Below, in pieces: positions 1-12,565 of a stretch of DNA of 64,000 bases. The position numbers were made by a program, and so were the translations under genes. This DNA is from Nymphaea colorata. Taxonomy: Eukaryota > Streptophyta > Magnoliopsida > Nymphaeales > Nymphaeaceae. The stretch lies in the NCBI RefSeq assembly GCF_008831285.2, contig NC_045151.1, forward strand, positions 2,723,544 to 2,787,543, given 5' to 3'. A model generated the notes under the pieces. It worked only from the letters and a program-made list of their open reading frames with translations. It searched no databases and was not told where the DNA came from. Every line of letters starts with the position of its first letter. Positions within the stretch are counted from its first letter, which is position 1.

Positions 1-445
1 CCCTTTGAATTAGTACATTAAGATGTATGGAGACCCGCTCCTATTATGTCTAAAGGTGGTATCCTATATTATGTTGTTTTTGTGGATGATTATTCTTGAT
101 ATGCTTGAGTTTATTTTCTTAAACACAAATCGAAAGTGTCTATGAGTTTCAAACACTTTTATAACATGATTAAAACACAATTTGATGCCAACCTATTTTA
201 GAAGTGATTTCGAGGAAAAATTCATTTCCAATGAATTTGAAGAATTTATAAATGAAAAGGAATTACACATCAAAAGTCTTGTCCCAAAACCCCCCAACAA
301 AAATGTAGTTGTTGAAAAAGAACAAGACATATCCTTTAAACAACAAGAGCTCTTCTTAAATCAAAAAACGTTCTTAAAAATTTTTGGGCAGAAGCCATTT
401 AACATCCATTTATTTGATTAATAGGATGCCTCATAAGTGTATGTT
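1..445 (+). pseudogene. Ty1/copia integrase relic, cut by the window edge
   Basis: Read in frame 1 from the first base, the sequence gives a copia integrase core: a piece like ELVH-DVW, then KGGILYYVVFVDDYS, with stop codons where the family has coding triplets. After about base 195 it continues through frameshifts with pieces matching the family's SNEFEEF, CPKTPQQ, NFWAEAI and LINRMPHK blocks, ending near 445. Copia integrase inserts element DNA into the host genome. This copy is dead, with several stops and frame changes, and no gag, reverse transcriptase or LTR is next to it here. The rest of the element may lie left of the window. Confidence 0.85.
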
Positions 446-510
446 TCAAGAAAAGTGATACTTTTAGAAGGAAAAAATGGATTTGATGCAAATGAAACCC
501 AAGCATGAAG

Positions 511-832
511 CATTGTCACAAAAAACGCGTCCTATTGAAAAAAAACGCGTATAATACGCCAAAAGGCCCAAAACACAATTAGCTGTATAAAACGTGAAGA
601 AAATGCGTCTTCTTTAAAAAATATGCCAGAAAATAAAAAACGTGAAAATGTTGTTTCATATTTTTTATGATTTTTTATTTTTTTATAATTTTCAAGATTT
701 ATTAAATGTTTTAAATTTTTTACAAAAATTGCCAAGATTTTCTCGAGATATTCCCGAGATATACAATTTTTCCACATTATACCCGAGAAATTCCTCGTTG
801 TATAATACTCGTACACATTTTTTGAGACAATG
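511..832. mobile_element. hAT-like MITE, copy 1 (322 bp)
   Basis: The ends are inverted repeats: CATTGTCACAAAAAACG on the left, and CATTGTCTCAAAAAATG as the reverse complement of the right end. The element is flanked by a perfect 8-bp direct repeat, GCATGAAG, at 503-510 and 833-840. An 8-bp target duplication is typical of hAT transposons. The interior is AT-rich with several ACGCG and ACGTG words and codes for nothing I recognise. The element at 26740-27125 has related ends. It is non-autonomous and needs a transposase from elsewhere. Confidence 0.8.
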
Positions 833-1383
833 GCATGAAGATAACTATTCTTTCTTATGGATAAAAGATGATTATGATTGATGATGTTTTGCATTCTTCA
901 TGTGATGATACTTTTAATAATGATATATATTTTATTATTAAAAATATATTGTATATTAAAAAAATTTATTTTATATTCAAAAGTATATTTTATTTTAACT
1001 GGGCCGGGCCAAACTAGGCCCGAGCTTGGGTTTCAGGTGTCAGACTGGGCCTAGGATCGGGTTTCGAGCTGTGGGCCGGGCCAGACCTAACATAGTGTGC
1101 ACAAACAGGACCAGATATCAAGCCAGGCACCTGCAAGATTTCAGGAACCCAGTCCAATTCAGTCAAGATTCACAACACACTTTAGTCCAGCTTAATTTGG
1201 AATCTAGTTGGATCAAAGAATCAAGGTCAACACAAATGGGTTAGCCTCAATTATCAAGGTTAGCAAGGTAAGACCCTCATATATTCCTAACCTTATATGC
1301 TTGTTGGTTCATGTAAAGGGACACAGTCAACTTATCAAGATCCAACACATTAAAATGCTCAAGGGTATCTCTTGCTTTTAAAG

Positions 1384-1572
1384 GCAGTGGAAGACCTGCA
1401 ACATTCAACAGGTCAATACAGCTAATTTGTGATGGTGATGAAAACTCATACCCCTGCCACCTCAAGGCCCAATCTGTTAAAGTATCTAAAGGTGTCTACA
1501 GCAGTGGAGGATGTCCCGAACTCCCACATTATACCACTGGTCAATAAAGCTACTTTGTGACAAAAACTCATA
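1384..1572. repeat. Two-copy degenerate direct repeat
   Basis: A unit beginning GCAGTGGA and ending AAAACTCATA occurs at 1384-1450 and again at 1501-1572. The shared middle part reads roughly GGTCAATA-AGCTA-TTTGTGA in both copies. Divergence is high, so the duplication is old. Confidence 0.5.
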
Positions 1573-2001
1573 ACCTCCATACTCCATAGTATGAGTAGAT
1601 GCTAGTGAGGCATTTCCCAATAAAATTTGGGTCTGGATGCGGGGATAATACAAAGAAGCTTAAATGCCCAAAGGGTGATGAATGACAGTCAAGCTTTCAA
1701 TATGCTCTAACCTTTTCTATTTTTTATCTTTTAGTTCTTTTAGTCCAAAATAGACAGAAGCCATGATAAAAATAACTTGGTGTACATCAAAGCAGATTTG
1801 GATGCACAAGTCCCAAACTAATGTACACCTAAACACTGAAACACCTAACTATGCTGACTTTAATTATGCTGCACCTGCATCCAAACCACACAAGCTCCTG
1901 TTTAGGCGTCCCTTTTGGCAAATCCATGTAACGTAGCTCAAAACATCATGAACGCTTAAGGGTGAACTATTCTAACATGGGTTCATACAACACTAATAAT
2001 T

Positions 2002-2002
2002 G

Positions 2003-2044
<42 letters not shown>
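2002..2044. repeat. (CT)n(CA)n compound microsatellite
   Basis: About 13 CT units run directly into about 9 CA units. Confidence 0.97.
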
Positions 2045-3414
2045 TCCAAGAAGCCACAATGAGCGAATGTTTCTTTACCTTTCTGTTTTCATAATACACC
2101 CGAAATTTGAACCCACCAGAAATGAGAATAAATCCACATCTTAAGAAGAGTGGGAAACTATGTTAAAATCCTAATTTACAAACAGATGGAGACCCATCCA
2201 CGTTTAGAGTATGCCAAGATCACTCTTCAGCTAAACACATGCCAGGCCTGAAGTCCAACCATAGGTGGCAAAATAAGGTGTCTGATACTGGGTTAAGGTG
2301 AACAAGAGATGCTAAAGATATATGCAGATTCACTACATATTTAGATGTACGTACATTTATAACTATATGAATAGGCCAGGTACATATGTATGTACTGCAC
2401 GAATATATTTTGTACATACATCAATATAAATATGTGATGCAGTTTTCTTTCTTTTGTTGTTTCCTTCTCCTTTTTGTAATTTGTTTTGCCTTGAGAGAAA
2501 AATTTCAATAATCTTTCCACTTTCCAGCTGTTGGAACTTGGAGTTGGGAGTGTCCAACTAGCAGTTCAACACTCCCTACCAGCTAGTTGGCTGGGCTTCA
2601 TATGTATATCAGTAAGACTAATAGGGAAACATTCTCATATTAGAGCATTGCATTTTGGGAAAAGCCAATACTACTACATGCTGAATGGCTAAAAACCTAA
2701 AATTTAAAAATTTGTCGTTAAACGAACCACAAATTGTTGCTAAAACCAACGCCACATCATAAACCGTCATTAAATACCAATCTGATGACTGCTTTCTAGT
2801 GACAAGATTTTAAATTTTAGCTATCCGGCATCTGGCAGGGTTGAATCATCCTTGCATTTTGTATCCAATTTTAAGGATATAATAAAGACATCCATTATTA
2901 TTATACTATTACCATTATGTTGGTGTTCTTGATTAGATATCTTTCCTTCAGTGAATCATTTGGAGACTGGACAGGCCATTCCCATTGTGAAGTCATTTGG
3001 AGCCTTCTTATGCTGTATTAAGACTTCAGAAGGAGACACGCCCACCTTGATCAAGTTCTCCTTGGGAGTTTTTAGGTGACCGTTCGCATAGACACCTAGC
3101 CACCATGTACGTTAACCCCTGTTGTAGGTCATGCACTATAGCACCTTTAAGCACTTCATCTGAATTTGAACAAGTGTCAAAATACTCTTTCTAGAATGGA
3201 GAGGGAATAACAGTAAACATCAGTTCACTGATACACAAGTGTTATTCAGAAGTTAGATGAAGGTTCATTCAAATGACAACCACTAGCAAGGCAGGTTATG
3301 AAGCCACCATTTTAGAGGGATAAAAAGTAATTCTCATTCTACTAAAGAAAAATGTGAAACCAGTGGAAATATAATCACAAGAACATCTGGTTTATGGAAA
3401 TAATAGGCACTTAC

Positions 3415-6400
3415 TTGTAAAGGACAGCAAGGCGAACAAGTTCACTATAATGGATGTGATAAAGAGGAACTTTTCTCCACTTATGCCAAATAGATGCAAA
3501 CATGTGGGTTGGTGTGTCCATTAAAAGCTCGTCAAGATTTGGCATGGCAGTGGCAACCTTATAGCTGGAAATAGTGAAAAAGAGACATTAACATGTTATA
3601 GTGCCACCAACAATTGAAAAATGTAACTTACAAATATTTTGCTGAATGAAAATATTAGTTAATCCAGTGGTACTACTGCAATGCATTCCACTCATAACAA
3701 CATGTACTAAAAGCTTCTAAAAGAACTTCCAACAGGCACTTACTGAAACATCAGTTCTGAACAACATAAACTCTCTGGATTACTCGGATATCCCAGCTTG
3801 GGATCACCTAAAAAGAAGTAAATCAAGCACTATACCAGTTTAAATCCCAACACAGCTTAAACCCATTAGACATAACCAGTGATCCTTATTTTTGCAATAT
3901 TTTATATTTATTGCTATCATTTCCAGTTCCAGTTACTGTCTGGAAGCTTCAAGTTGGCAATATTATTGCGACATCTTCAAAATATCGCAATGTTGGTTAA
4001 ACAGATGTGCAACTATTCATTTAAAGTTTCAAAACCATAGTTGGATTAGATAAAGTAGTGTACTTCTTATTTCTGTCTTAACTGAGGAATGTAGTATTTG
4101 AAACATCAGGAGGGATACTACTATGAGAGAATGTTCACAGTCATGGAGCAATTCCAGCAGTTGAGCTGCAAGTAGACATAGGTTCAAGACACTACGCATA
4201 TTTTACATCCCTAATGATCTCATTATAACAAAACATATGCCTACTCTATGTTATAGGAGTAAGAGAAGATAGTAGTCTGCAGATCCCCTTCTGACCAAAC
4301 TCATGAACTCCAAAAAGTTGAAAGAGAAATTCATCTTCAAGGTTAGATTACATATCACAAAAATTGTCAACACTGGTAAGCTAAATGCACTAATGCAGTA
4401 CATTTTGATTTTATGGGATATGACCTACCAAGAACATTCTCAAAGAATTGGTACTTGATAAAAGCAACAAAGCCTAAGTGGTGGTGCAGCTGAAACAACT
4501 ACTAAGCACCAAACCATATCAGATTTTCTCAATTGTGCTAAGTGTTCCAGAGAGATGATTCCTTTGATTAATTCATATTTTAGACCCATCGATTTGATGT
4601 GGCATGTTTTTGCTGATATAGCAAAAGATCCACACTAAAATCTGTGGTTCATCAAATTAAGGAAACCTAAGAATAAGATCCACACTTGAAATCCTCATAA
4701 AAGGTCTGATCTAAGACAAGAGGAGGGAGGGTATGATCTTAGATCCATGGATCTCAAATCCTTAGGATCTTAGATCAGTGTAGATCAAGGGCAATCAGAG
4801 GCCCCTTATTTCTCTAATACAAAAAAAAAGAGTCAAAATAAACCAAATAAGAAGCAGAATTGAGTTGCAAAAATACCATAAAAGGAAGCATTTAATCACA
4901 CAGGCACGTACATATAAAGCCACAAAAGTATGCAATTGAAAATGCAGTGCAGATTTGTTGCTGAAAAAAAAAAGATAAATAGCTGATACTTGAAGCATCA
5001 ACATGCATACTCTGATAGAATAAACTCTGGATCAAAACTGATTTCAACATGAAACCTAAAGAGAGCCGGACTTTTTTAATCTAAAATTAAAAACTTCCGC
5101 AATGCAACCAGAAAGGAGACACGACTAAGTGAAACAATTAGTGAAAATTTTAAAAAAAGACCGTTCCTGCCTATTACTTGCAAGTACACTGTTTTTTCAC
5201 TATTACCACATTCAATTCAATTGCGAAGCATAACTTCGGAGTCCTGTACAATATGAACAGGCATACTATTACCCTCTACCTTTAAGTAGTTCAACGGAGA
5301 ACTCAGAAAGGCAAAGATAAGGAACACCACATTTTACAAAAGCAAAGAGATGAGAGAAAGAAATACCCGTCCTTGACAAAATTCTGGAAGAAATCGAGCT
5401 CCATTGTCTCCGTGAGCATGACCACACAAGCATCTGGATGATAGTAAAGAATGCTTTCGAGCCCCCTTTGGTGCCGAACTGTGTATGACCACGAAGGCGT
5501 GTTCCATATCATGAAGAACCTCATCGAACACTTCCCCCGTCGGAAAAACTGATCCATGAACTCGGAGAATCCCAAATTAGGTTTCATTCCAGGGAAGTAG
5601 CCCCATCTCCGACCATTTGCATATCGACCCTCTTCCAGCGTTTTCCTCCTTTCCACTCGCCTTGGGTTCTCATTGATTTGATTCAGAAGCGATTTCTTCA
5701 CGATTCTATCGCTCCTCGTCAGTCCAGTGACTCCAGCTGAGTCCGGATCCTGAAGCAGTGGATGATTCAAGGGGTTCAGAGCTTCCATGGTAGATCGAAA
5801 TAGCGGGTCCCGCAACGGGAAGTACCCCCTTGACGACTGCCTCTGTAGCTTGTCTGACCATGCCGTCCAATCCATTGGCGTCGACCCGCTCTTCTTCTTC
5901 TTATTCAAGAGCAGCGCGTCCTCTATCCTCCGAATCCCGCTCACTTGAGCACGAATGTCTTTGTCCAGCGGCTGATCGTCCGAGCCAAACGCAAGCTTGA
6001 TCCGATCATCCGCCGCAGAGATGCCAAAAAGCCTGCCGCTCCATTCGTCGTCCATTGCTCCTCCCTTGGTGAACGCCCGGCGGAACACCCCGACGGCATG
6101 GTCCCAGAAGTAGCCGGAGCCTTCTTTCCGATCACCGGACGCTGACCTCAGATCCGATGGGTCCGCGCGATCGAACGCCTCTTTCTCGTCGGGCTCGTCC
6201 GACTCATCAATCCGGTCTTGAGAGTCGTCCCCGGGGATATCGTCGGGCTTCTTCTGGTCTTGAAGGAGGGCCTCCCCTTCGGCATCTCCCACAGCGGGAT
6301 CTCGGAAGCGGTGTCCGGGTTTGAGGTTGGCGCCCTCAGTGGAAAGACGGGCGTGGAGGAGGAAGAGGGAGAGGAGAAGGAGCGCGGCCGCGGAAATGGC

Positions 6401-6496
6401 GCAGACGTTCGTTATCCACCGCTTCCTAGACGGCGGCACAGTGGACTTGTTCAGCTTCGGCCGGCCGGCGACACGGCCGCCAATCTTCCTGAGCAT
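3415..6496 (-). CDS. At4g19900-like Golgi glycosyltransferase, exons 1-2 (3' part not found)
   Basis: Exon 1 runs 6496 to 5367 (376 codons plus 2 bases) with donor GG|GTATTT. Exon 2 runs 3564 to 3415, from acceptor TTCCAG to donor GTAAGT. The phases join to give FVKDGYKVATAMPNLDELL, as in Arabidopsis At4g19900. Residues about 28-51 form one hydrophobic segment after a basic stretch, fitting a type II Golgi membrane anchor. An acidic stem of low complexity follows at about 65-125. The catalytic domain of the DXD-motif sugar transferases (PF04488 type) begins near C323 (CSMRFFMIWNTP). Exon 2 ends at YSELVRLAVLYK, just before the metal-binding DXD block. That block and the C-terminus were not found, so the gene is either cut short or has distal exons left of the window. 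Unspliced, the ORF would read 21 residues into the intron. The sugar and acceptor are not known to me. Confidence 0.85.
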
Positions 6497-8934
6497 CCTA
6501 TTCCCCTCCTTTTTCCCTCCAAAAGAGAAAAGAGAGGGAGGGAGAAAGAGAGAGAATGGGCCGTTCTCGTCGGCAAGTCCCCACGGCTTTCCTCTGAAGC
6601 TTGCCTGCAGATGGTCGACTCAGCCGTTGAACTTGAAACCGCTGATCGACGGGTCGGGCTTCATGTAATTGATTCGACCCGAAGAACCTGCCGTCATGTC
6701 ACCTGGTTCCACTGGGAATGTAACGAGGCCTGGTGGTGTAAAACTGTTTGAAACTCTCCTTTTTTTTTTCGGTCAAAGGAGATTAACTTCAAACAAGCCA
6801 AAGTTTCTCCTCTTTTCCTTTATTTGGGAGTTCATGATGATTATTTCAAAATTTTGATAGAAAATACTATACTTATGTGTCACATATTTATCATTCATCA
6901 TTTAAAAAAAATAGCATCCACAAGAATTAAATAGCATTCACAAGAATCAAACTGATAAATAAACTTTTACTAGCATACTAATTTCACTACCTATCGTATT
7001 GACCGAAAAAAATGTGATATCAGTATAATGAATTCAGATATATGACAGTATTGCTTTAAAAGGGTTGGATGAGGAAATAATTTAACATCCAATTTAAAAA
7101 CCATATCGTATCCTTATTTTAACAATGAAATTAGATTTAGTTTTAAATATATATCCAGTCATACTCTGATTCCAATTTGGATTTTGATTTATTTATAAGT
7201 AAATGTCTCATATTAAATATTCATACGTTTTGAAAGTTGAGTTTTTAATAACATAATAATATAGTTTGGGCATGATCGTTTATTTGAAAAACAGATTTGG
7301 ATTCATATTTAAATTTAAATGGATTCCGATAGAACATAGGTTTGCTTGATTAGCATTTTAATCAATTCTGAATGCACGAACATGTGTTAAAGTAGACATG
7401 ACAAAAGGTACAACCTGTTGACATCCTTTGTCACCCTTGTCTTTCTTGTTAACCTAAAGTTGTAAAAGACCGAATGCGTGTCTTGTTCATTGACGCATCG
7501 TATTAGCTAATATATATTTGACAACCTATTAGTTTGTATCTCCTTATTTCTGATATATATTTGAAAACCTATTAGTTTGTATCTCCTTATTTCTGATTTA
7601 TAAATTGAAAAATAATGAAGTTATTTTAAAATAGTTTTAAAAATAAAGGTCTCCCAATATAATGGGGTCCATATGCTATGATACGGAGCGACATTAACAA
7701 CTATACTTTTGTACTTTTGTAATTTGAGATCTACCCTCTTAGTTTTACTTCTTGCCTTATACCTTCAATATTTCGTTAACAACTTAAAATTTTGGAGTGA
7801 GACATACTCAGCCCCTCAAGGCTGAGGTCGTCAATTATGCTAACCTCTCGAGTTCGGTTTAAAAAAAAAAATCTCTTAAAAACCCAACTAAAGTTAAGTA
7901 TTTATGTTGTTTGCTTTAAACGAGGATCTAGTAAGGCATATAGGAGGTGAATCCTTGCCCCTAGAATCCAGGACTACTTTGAAACCTCGGTGAAAATTAA
8001 AATACCCATCAGTTAAGTGTGACACATCTACCGTTTATAGTATAGAGAAGTAGAGTCCATAATAATCGAACTGATTACCGTACTTTCACCAGTCTATCAA
8101 TATGATCAGCTATGTTATACCCATTGAGGCTACTTTTGACAAAATTGGATTAATTTCTATTTAAACTTAGACTTGTGTAACGAAATTGCATCCAATTATA
8201 AATAGGATTTTATTTAGAGTTTCAAATTTTGGTTGGTAATCCATGAATTTGATGCATTGGCATTACTTGCTCAATCTTAATATATTTTTGGTCGTGCTAT
8301 TTATATATGTACCTTCTTGACACTTGGGAAACCTGTGGAGAGGATTATCTTCATGCTATGTGCAAACTCCTCCAACATGTGGGCTATCCTCAATCTAAAA
8401 GTCCTTTGTAAGCTGGGTGGTCTTGTTAATTTCCTTTCATTAACACTTGTTGATATTCATTAGTTTAGCTTCATGTTGTTTTGTTCGGTCACACTTTCAG
8501 ATGAAAAATACATTATTAATTATGGTAAGTGAAGCAAGTTGAATTGTGTATAAGAAGGGAGAAGATACGATACAAGCAGGTAATGATACATTAATATGCT
8601 GCGTGAAGGGAGAAATGAGTATGTAGTTTATCATTAATTCTTGCACGCATCATTTGTCCTGAGGGGTATAATGTAGCTGGTTTGATTGTGAAAGTCTGGA
8701 CGTTAGTTTAGTTCTCATAAATGCTATTCTTTTGAATTGTAAATAGTGAATGTGAGAAACTCTATTTGATGGGTATACCACTTCTTACCCATATCTCAAT
8801 ACAGCTTAAGATCCCAAGGGGCAAGGGAAAATGGGGAGGGGCTTGGATCTCTGTAAGATACCTCTCCTCGTTCTTTTTCCATTATTTGGTAGACATAGTT
8901 TGGAAATTGTAGGAACTGTTATTTAACGGTTTTA
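6497..8934. other. Upstream region of the glycosyltransferase gene and AT-rich spacer
   Basis: The first 250 bases hold the likely leader and promoter of the minus-strand glycosyltransferase, with GAGAGA tracts at 6530-6555. Beyond 6760 the sequence is AT-rich with no coding signal. A 43-bp tandem duplication containing CCTATTAGTTTGTATCTCC lies at 7511-7600. Around 7140-7340 there are GATT-CC words like those in the MITE at 56860, possibly a worn relative. Confidence 0.5.
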
Positions 8935-10710
8935 TACTTCTCTATGATGCTTATTGTGTATCGGTCACCAGTCAATGGGTTGTCTTCCCCGACAAGGGGA
9001 TCTTCTCTCGCTTTACTTGTTTCTGTTGGCCTGGGAGATCTTCAATAGGAAAATTAAAGCAGAATAATGTGATGCCTAGACCTACACGTATGAATCTTCT
9101 CCCCCCTCCACCCCCACCCCCGGCTCCTTTATTTGCTGATGATCTTATCCTTTTCTCTGCAGCTGATGAGAAGATCATTAGGGCTATCAAGAATCTCCTG
9201 CTTGAGTTGGGTAGTAAAGCCAAACTGGTTGTTAATGGGTTGAAGTCCTCCTTTACTCCCTTTAATGTTAACAACTGCATGCTCGAAACTATCAAATTCC
9301 TCACAATCTTCAATACATGACTAAATTTTTGAGTGTTACAATCTACTATAACAACCCGGCCCTTCGCCCCCTAATCCTATCCTAAAAAAGATAGAAACCA
9401 AAACAACCATCTATTTAATAACCTTTTTTATAAGCTTTTGAAGATTTTTTACAATCTTCAATACAAAATTAAACGAGACTAAATTTTTAGAGTTACGTAG
9501 ATGGACTTTGGTAATGGGAGAAATGGGCACTTCTGAATTGAGTCGTGGGATTTGGGTCCTTGTGGTCTTCTATCTAGAGAGGAATGTGGAAGAGTCCAGT
9601 ATTCCCTCCATGAGTCGATTGAGAAGTGACTGCATCAGAGAGATATTTTGTGTAGCTTGGTGTCTTCCCCTTGGATTAAAAGGGTGTTGAGTCTTTTGTT
9701 GTCTCAGAAGGATCTGATAGGCTGATGTGGGGAAAGGAGGCTGCTCAAGAGGTGAGTTCATGAGAGATTTATGATTTGATTAGAGTGACTTTCGCCTCAC
9801 AAGACTGGAGATCGATAATTTAGACCAAATATGCTCCACCGGCTGCTTCATGGTTCCTGTACCTGGCAACCGAAAACAGACTTCTAACAGACTATCGTCT
9901 TTCAGCAATTCGGTATTCAGCTCGCTAGTAGACGTCCAGTTTGCATGAGGGAGTTTGACTCTCTGTCTCAGCTGCTCTTTTCTTACCCGCGAGCAAAGAA
10001 AATTTGGCACTTTTGGTGCACCAAGTTCCACGGGAAAACGTCGTTCGCTGATAACGTTAAGGATTTATTATGTAAATGGTCTGATAGTGGACCAAAGAGA
10101 AGTTATGGGCAGCATGGCCGGCGCTGATCGTTAGCTCATTATGGAAATACAGAAACACCATTTTGCATGATGGGCAGAGAGTCATGAGTAAGAAAGCATG
10201 CTATTCAGTATGGGAGGATTTTAAGAAGATTGCGATGTTGGGCCCGATCAAAGACTTGAATGCTATTAAACTTTGGTTATCGCCTAGTATTAACAGTAGT
10301 TGCTGGCTTCCTCCAGAAAGGGACAAGGTTGATCTCTACACTGCATTGTGGAACCAAATGCCCATTACCAAGGGTGTGTTTTGCATTAAGGACAGTGGAG
10401 GGATTACTGTTTGTTTTGGTAGTATGGTTTCTTTCAAAGGGGATGAGGCGGCGATGTGGGAAATTTTGGATTATATGCTTCTACTAGTCCCTAACAGTAG
10501 ATAAGGAGTTCAGTTGGTGGTTGGACCTCTTCGGTGGAGGCAGAAGCTTGTTTTTTGTAAATCTCGAGCTAGAAACAACATGACTGCTGCATCGTTATTT
10601 TTTCAGCTTAGGAGTTCTTTGTACATCTCTAATTGTAATCCGCCTGCACAAGTGAAGCTTTTTCTTGATCCCTGCTTCAAGGAATCTAATACAATGTGGG
10701 GTGTGGTTTA
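8935..10710 (+). pseudogene. LINE (non-LTR retrotransposon) relic: RT, zf-RVT and RNase H-like parts
   Basis: Successive frames give LINE landmarks in the right order. At 8970-9065 there is RQGDLLSLYLFLLAWEIFNR, the block before the catalytic motif. At 9138-9170 there is FADDLILFS, the reverse-transcriptase active site, followed by VNGLKSS. At 9500-9560 FGNGRNGHF matches the linker found between RT and the zinc-binding region. At 9966-10030 LLFSYPRAKKIWHFW matches the zf-RVT region. At 10365-10480 there is a weak RNase H-like stretch (CIKDSGGITVCFGSM). Stops and frameshifts break it throughout, and a foreign repeat lies at 9290-9495. The 5' part (endonuclease) was not found. Confidence 0.8.
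9290..9495. repeat. Dispersed repeat inserted in the LINE relic
   Basis: The block from AACCCGGCCC to TTAGAGTTAC interrupts LINE coding sequence. Its tail (CAATCTTCAATACA...ACTAAATTTTT-GAGT-TTAC) is present at both ends, at 9300-9335 and 9452-9495. A related copy lies at 30460-30650 with the same order of words. The paired tails suggest an LTR-like or tandem arrangement. The family is unknown to me. Confidence 0.6.
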
Positions 10711-10934
10711 ACTATTAGTGCCTTATTTTGTTCTTTGTCGTTTTTCGTATAGATTCATTTTGGCAATAAAATTTCGGGGTGATCCCCCAGCACGGTTGCA
10801 GCAGAATATATGGGGATTGTATCGTCAGTGCTCTTTAAAAGAAACTCATTACTTTCTTAGTATTGTTTATCAATGATTTCAAACACACATACATAGGTTT
10901 ATCTAGTGAGGCACATGGAAGAGGCCTTGTAGCT

Positions 10935-12520
10935 TACCAAAGATTTTCTTGTAGTTTTGTAAAAACTCAATTTCAAAGAAATATTGAAGCTCTAACATCT
11001 AATAATGGATGAGTTTGTCACTCGGGAAGTTGCTCACCAAATGAGTTGCATGTTGAAGCCACAATATAATTGGCATGGTTGAGCACAGTGATTGTCATCC
11101 TTAGCAGATTGAGCGCAAACACCATCATATTTTAGAATTTTCAAGGGTTTGTAGCATCATAAGCTGATGTGGAGCAGTTAGTAGCATGTTATCCATCGAT
11201 TCATGGCTAATTACCGAAAACATATGGCTGAGTAGGAAGTGGAACTGATACAATGGATTCATCTCTCCATTTTCACGCTAATATTCGTGTTAGTTTTTGG
11301 GGAGAATGTGTCTCAACAACAGCATAATTAAAAGATACATTGTCCACCCAACATCTTCAAAGAAAATTGTCTTAAGGGCTATAGCTTAGCTAGGTGACTG
11401 GCAGACCAGTAAGAGCTCGGTGTCAATTCAATCTAGCATATGAACTGTAAACAGTGGTACTATGACACTCTAGATAATGGGTGTATCATTAGTCTACCTA
11501 GGTTCCAAAGCAGCCCTGCAATCTAAAGGTGCGGAAAAAAGATGAGGGCTTCAGCCCTTCTTCGGGCGGCTTTCACTCACCACCTGAGACAACTTCAAAG
11601 AAAATCACATTTCTAGAAGCTTTTTAAGCCATTCACATTGTATTACATAAACACATGGGCCAGCCATTGACATCAACTGAACCCATAGACGTCCTAAAAG
11701 TAGCCACTATTAACCAACTGAAAATTTTGAGTCACACCTTACTCAACCAAGTCAAACCCAAGCTGAGTTGATTGATTCCCATGGTCCACAAGCTGCTACA
11801 TCTGAATCAAATGCACTCTCACAATCCGAATTGTTGGACCGACAAGCTCAAATGCCTAATAACAAATCAAGAAGAACACCTAAATGACTTCCTCTTTATA
11901 AACAAAAAATCAAATCGTAAGGGGCCAATAAGGGAAGGTGTTACCTCTTATCTAATTTATTGCATTCAAATCCTTTTTCCCGACCTCTCAAAGGCTTGTT
12001 ACAACCATTTCATGTATCTCATAAACCTAACTTTCAAAAGTGCTACGAAAGAAGGACAATAGCCATTGACTCAACAATGCATGTATTGGAGGAAGATGAT
12101 ATTTGGTTCGTTACTCCTTACTTGATCGGGTGAAGCTAGTTGGATGGCAATGGTTACATATGTTAAGCTCAAGTACGTTGTATCGAGTGCTACAAAGGGC
12201 AACTAGTTCCAAAGTGATACACACAATAAGGAGACTCAATTACGTAGAAAGTTTGGCCCTAGTGGGTAAAAATGTCATGTACTGCAGTTGTAGTAACGAC
12301 CATTAAGAATCGGATTCTTTATCAGATGGGCAATATGCATAATGCATTTCTGCTAGATTACTTGAAAGAAGACAAACAGGGGGAGACTATGGCATGCAAA
12401 CTACGCAAGTCTCTATATGGCCTCAGACAATGTCCACAAAATTAGTTTCAAAATTTCTTCGAAACACTTGAAAAGCTCAGTTTACTCAATCATATAATTT
12501 TCTAACTCACCTATGTGAGC
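10935..12520 (+). pseudogene. Decayed Ty1/copia pol relic (integrase and reverse transcriptase)
   Basis: At 10950-11020 the translation resembles the integrase piece around RSDNGGE. At 11265-11330 it gives LHFHANIRVSFWGECVSTTA, matching the family's FWGECV-TAAYLINR block. From 11930 it resembles the segment before the RT core. At 12330-12460 it gives MGNMHNAFLLDYLKEDKQGE and KLRKSLYGLRQCPQN, the copia NAFLHGDL and KSLYGLRQ motifs. Many stops and frame changes make it long dead. I found no LTRs. Confidence 0.8.
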
Positions 12521-12565
12521 GATCCAATGTTTTTGTCTGTTGCAGTCTATCCATGATCTAGTAGT

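Larger units (their letters stand above)
841..3414. other. Non-coding stretch downstream of the glycosyltransferase exons
   Basis: I see no recognisable gene here. At 995-1090 there is a GC-rich patch of GGGCC and GCCC words like the repeats at 30000 and 41800. A degenerate direct repeat lies at 1384-1572 and a (CT)n(CA)n microsatellite at 2002-2044. The region 2690-2830 resembles 41160-41280, so both hold the same dispersed repeat. The third and later exons of the minus-strand glycosyltransferase should lie in or beyond this stretch, but I could not find the expected block encoding a YGG...LDSD motif. Confidence 0.6.

Noticed and set aside
1277-1465. Minus-strand 62-codon ORF
   Set aside because: It sits in a degenerate repeat and matches no later exon of the glycosyltransferase.
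6218-6857. Plus-strand ORFs opposite the glycosyltransferase exon
   Set aside because: They overlap the antisense of a well-supported exon and have no recognisable domains; shadows.
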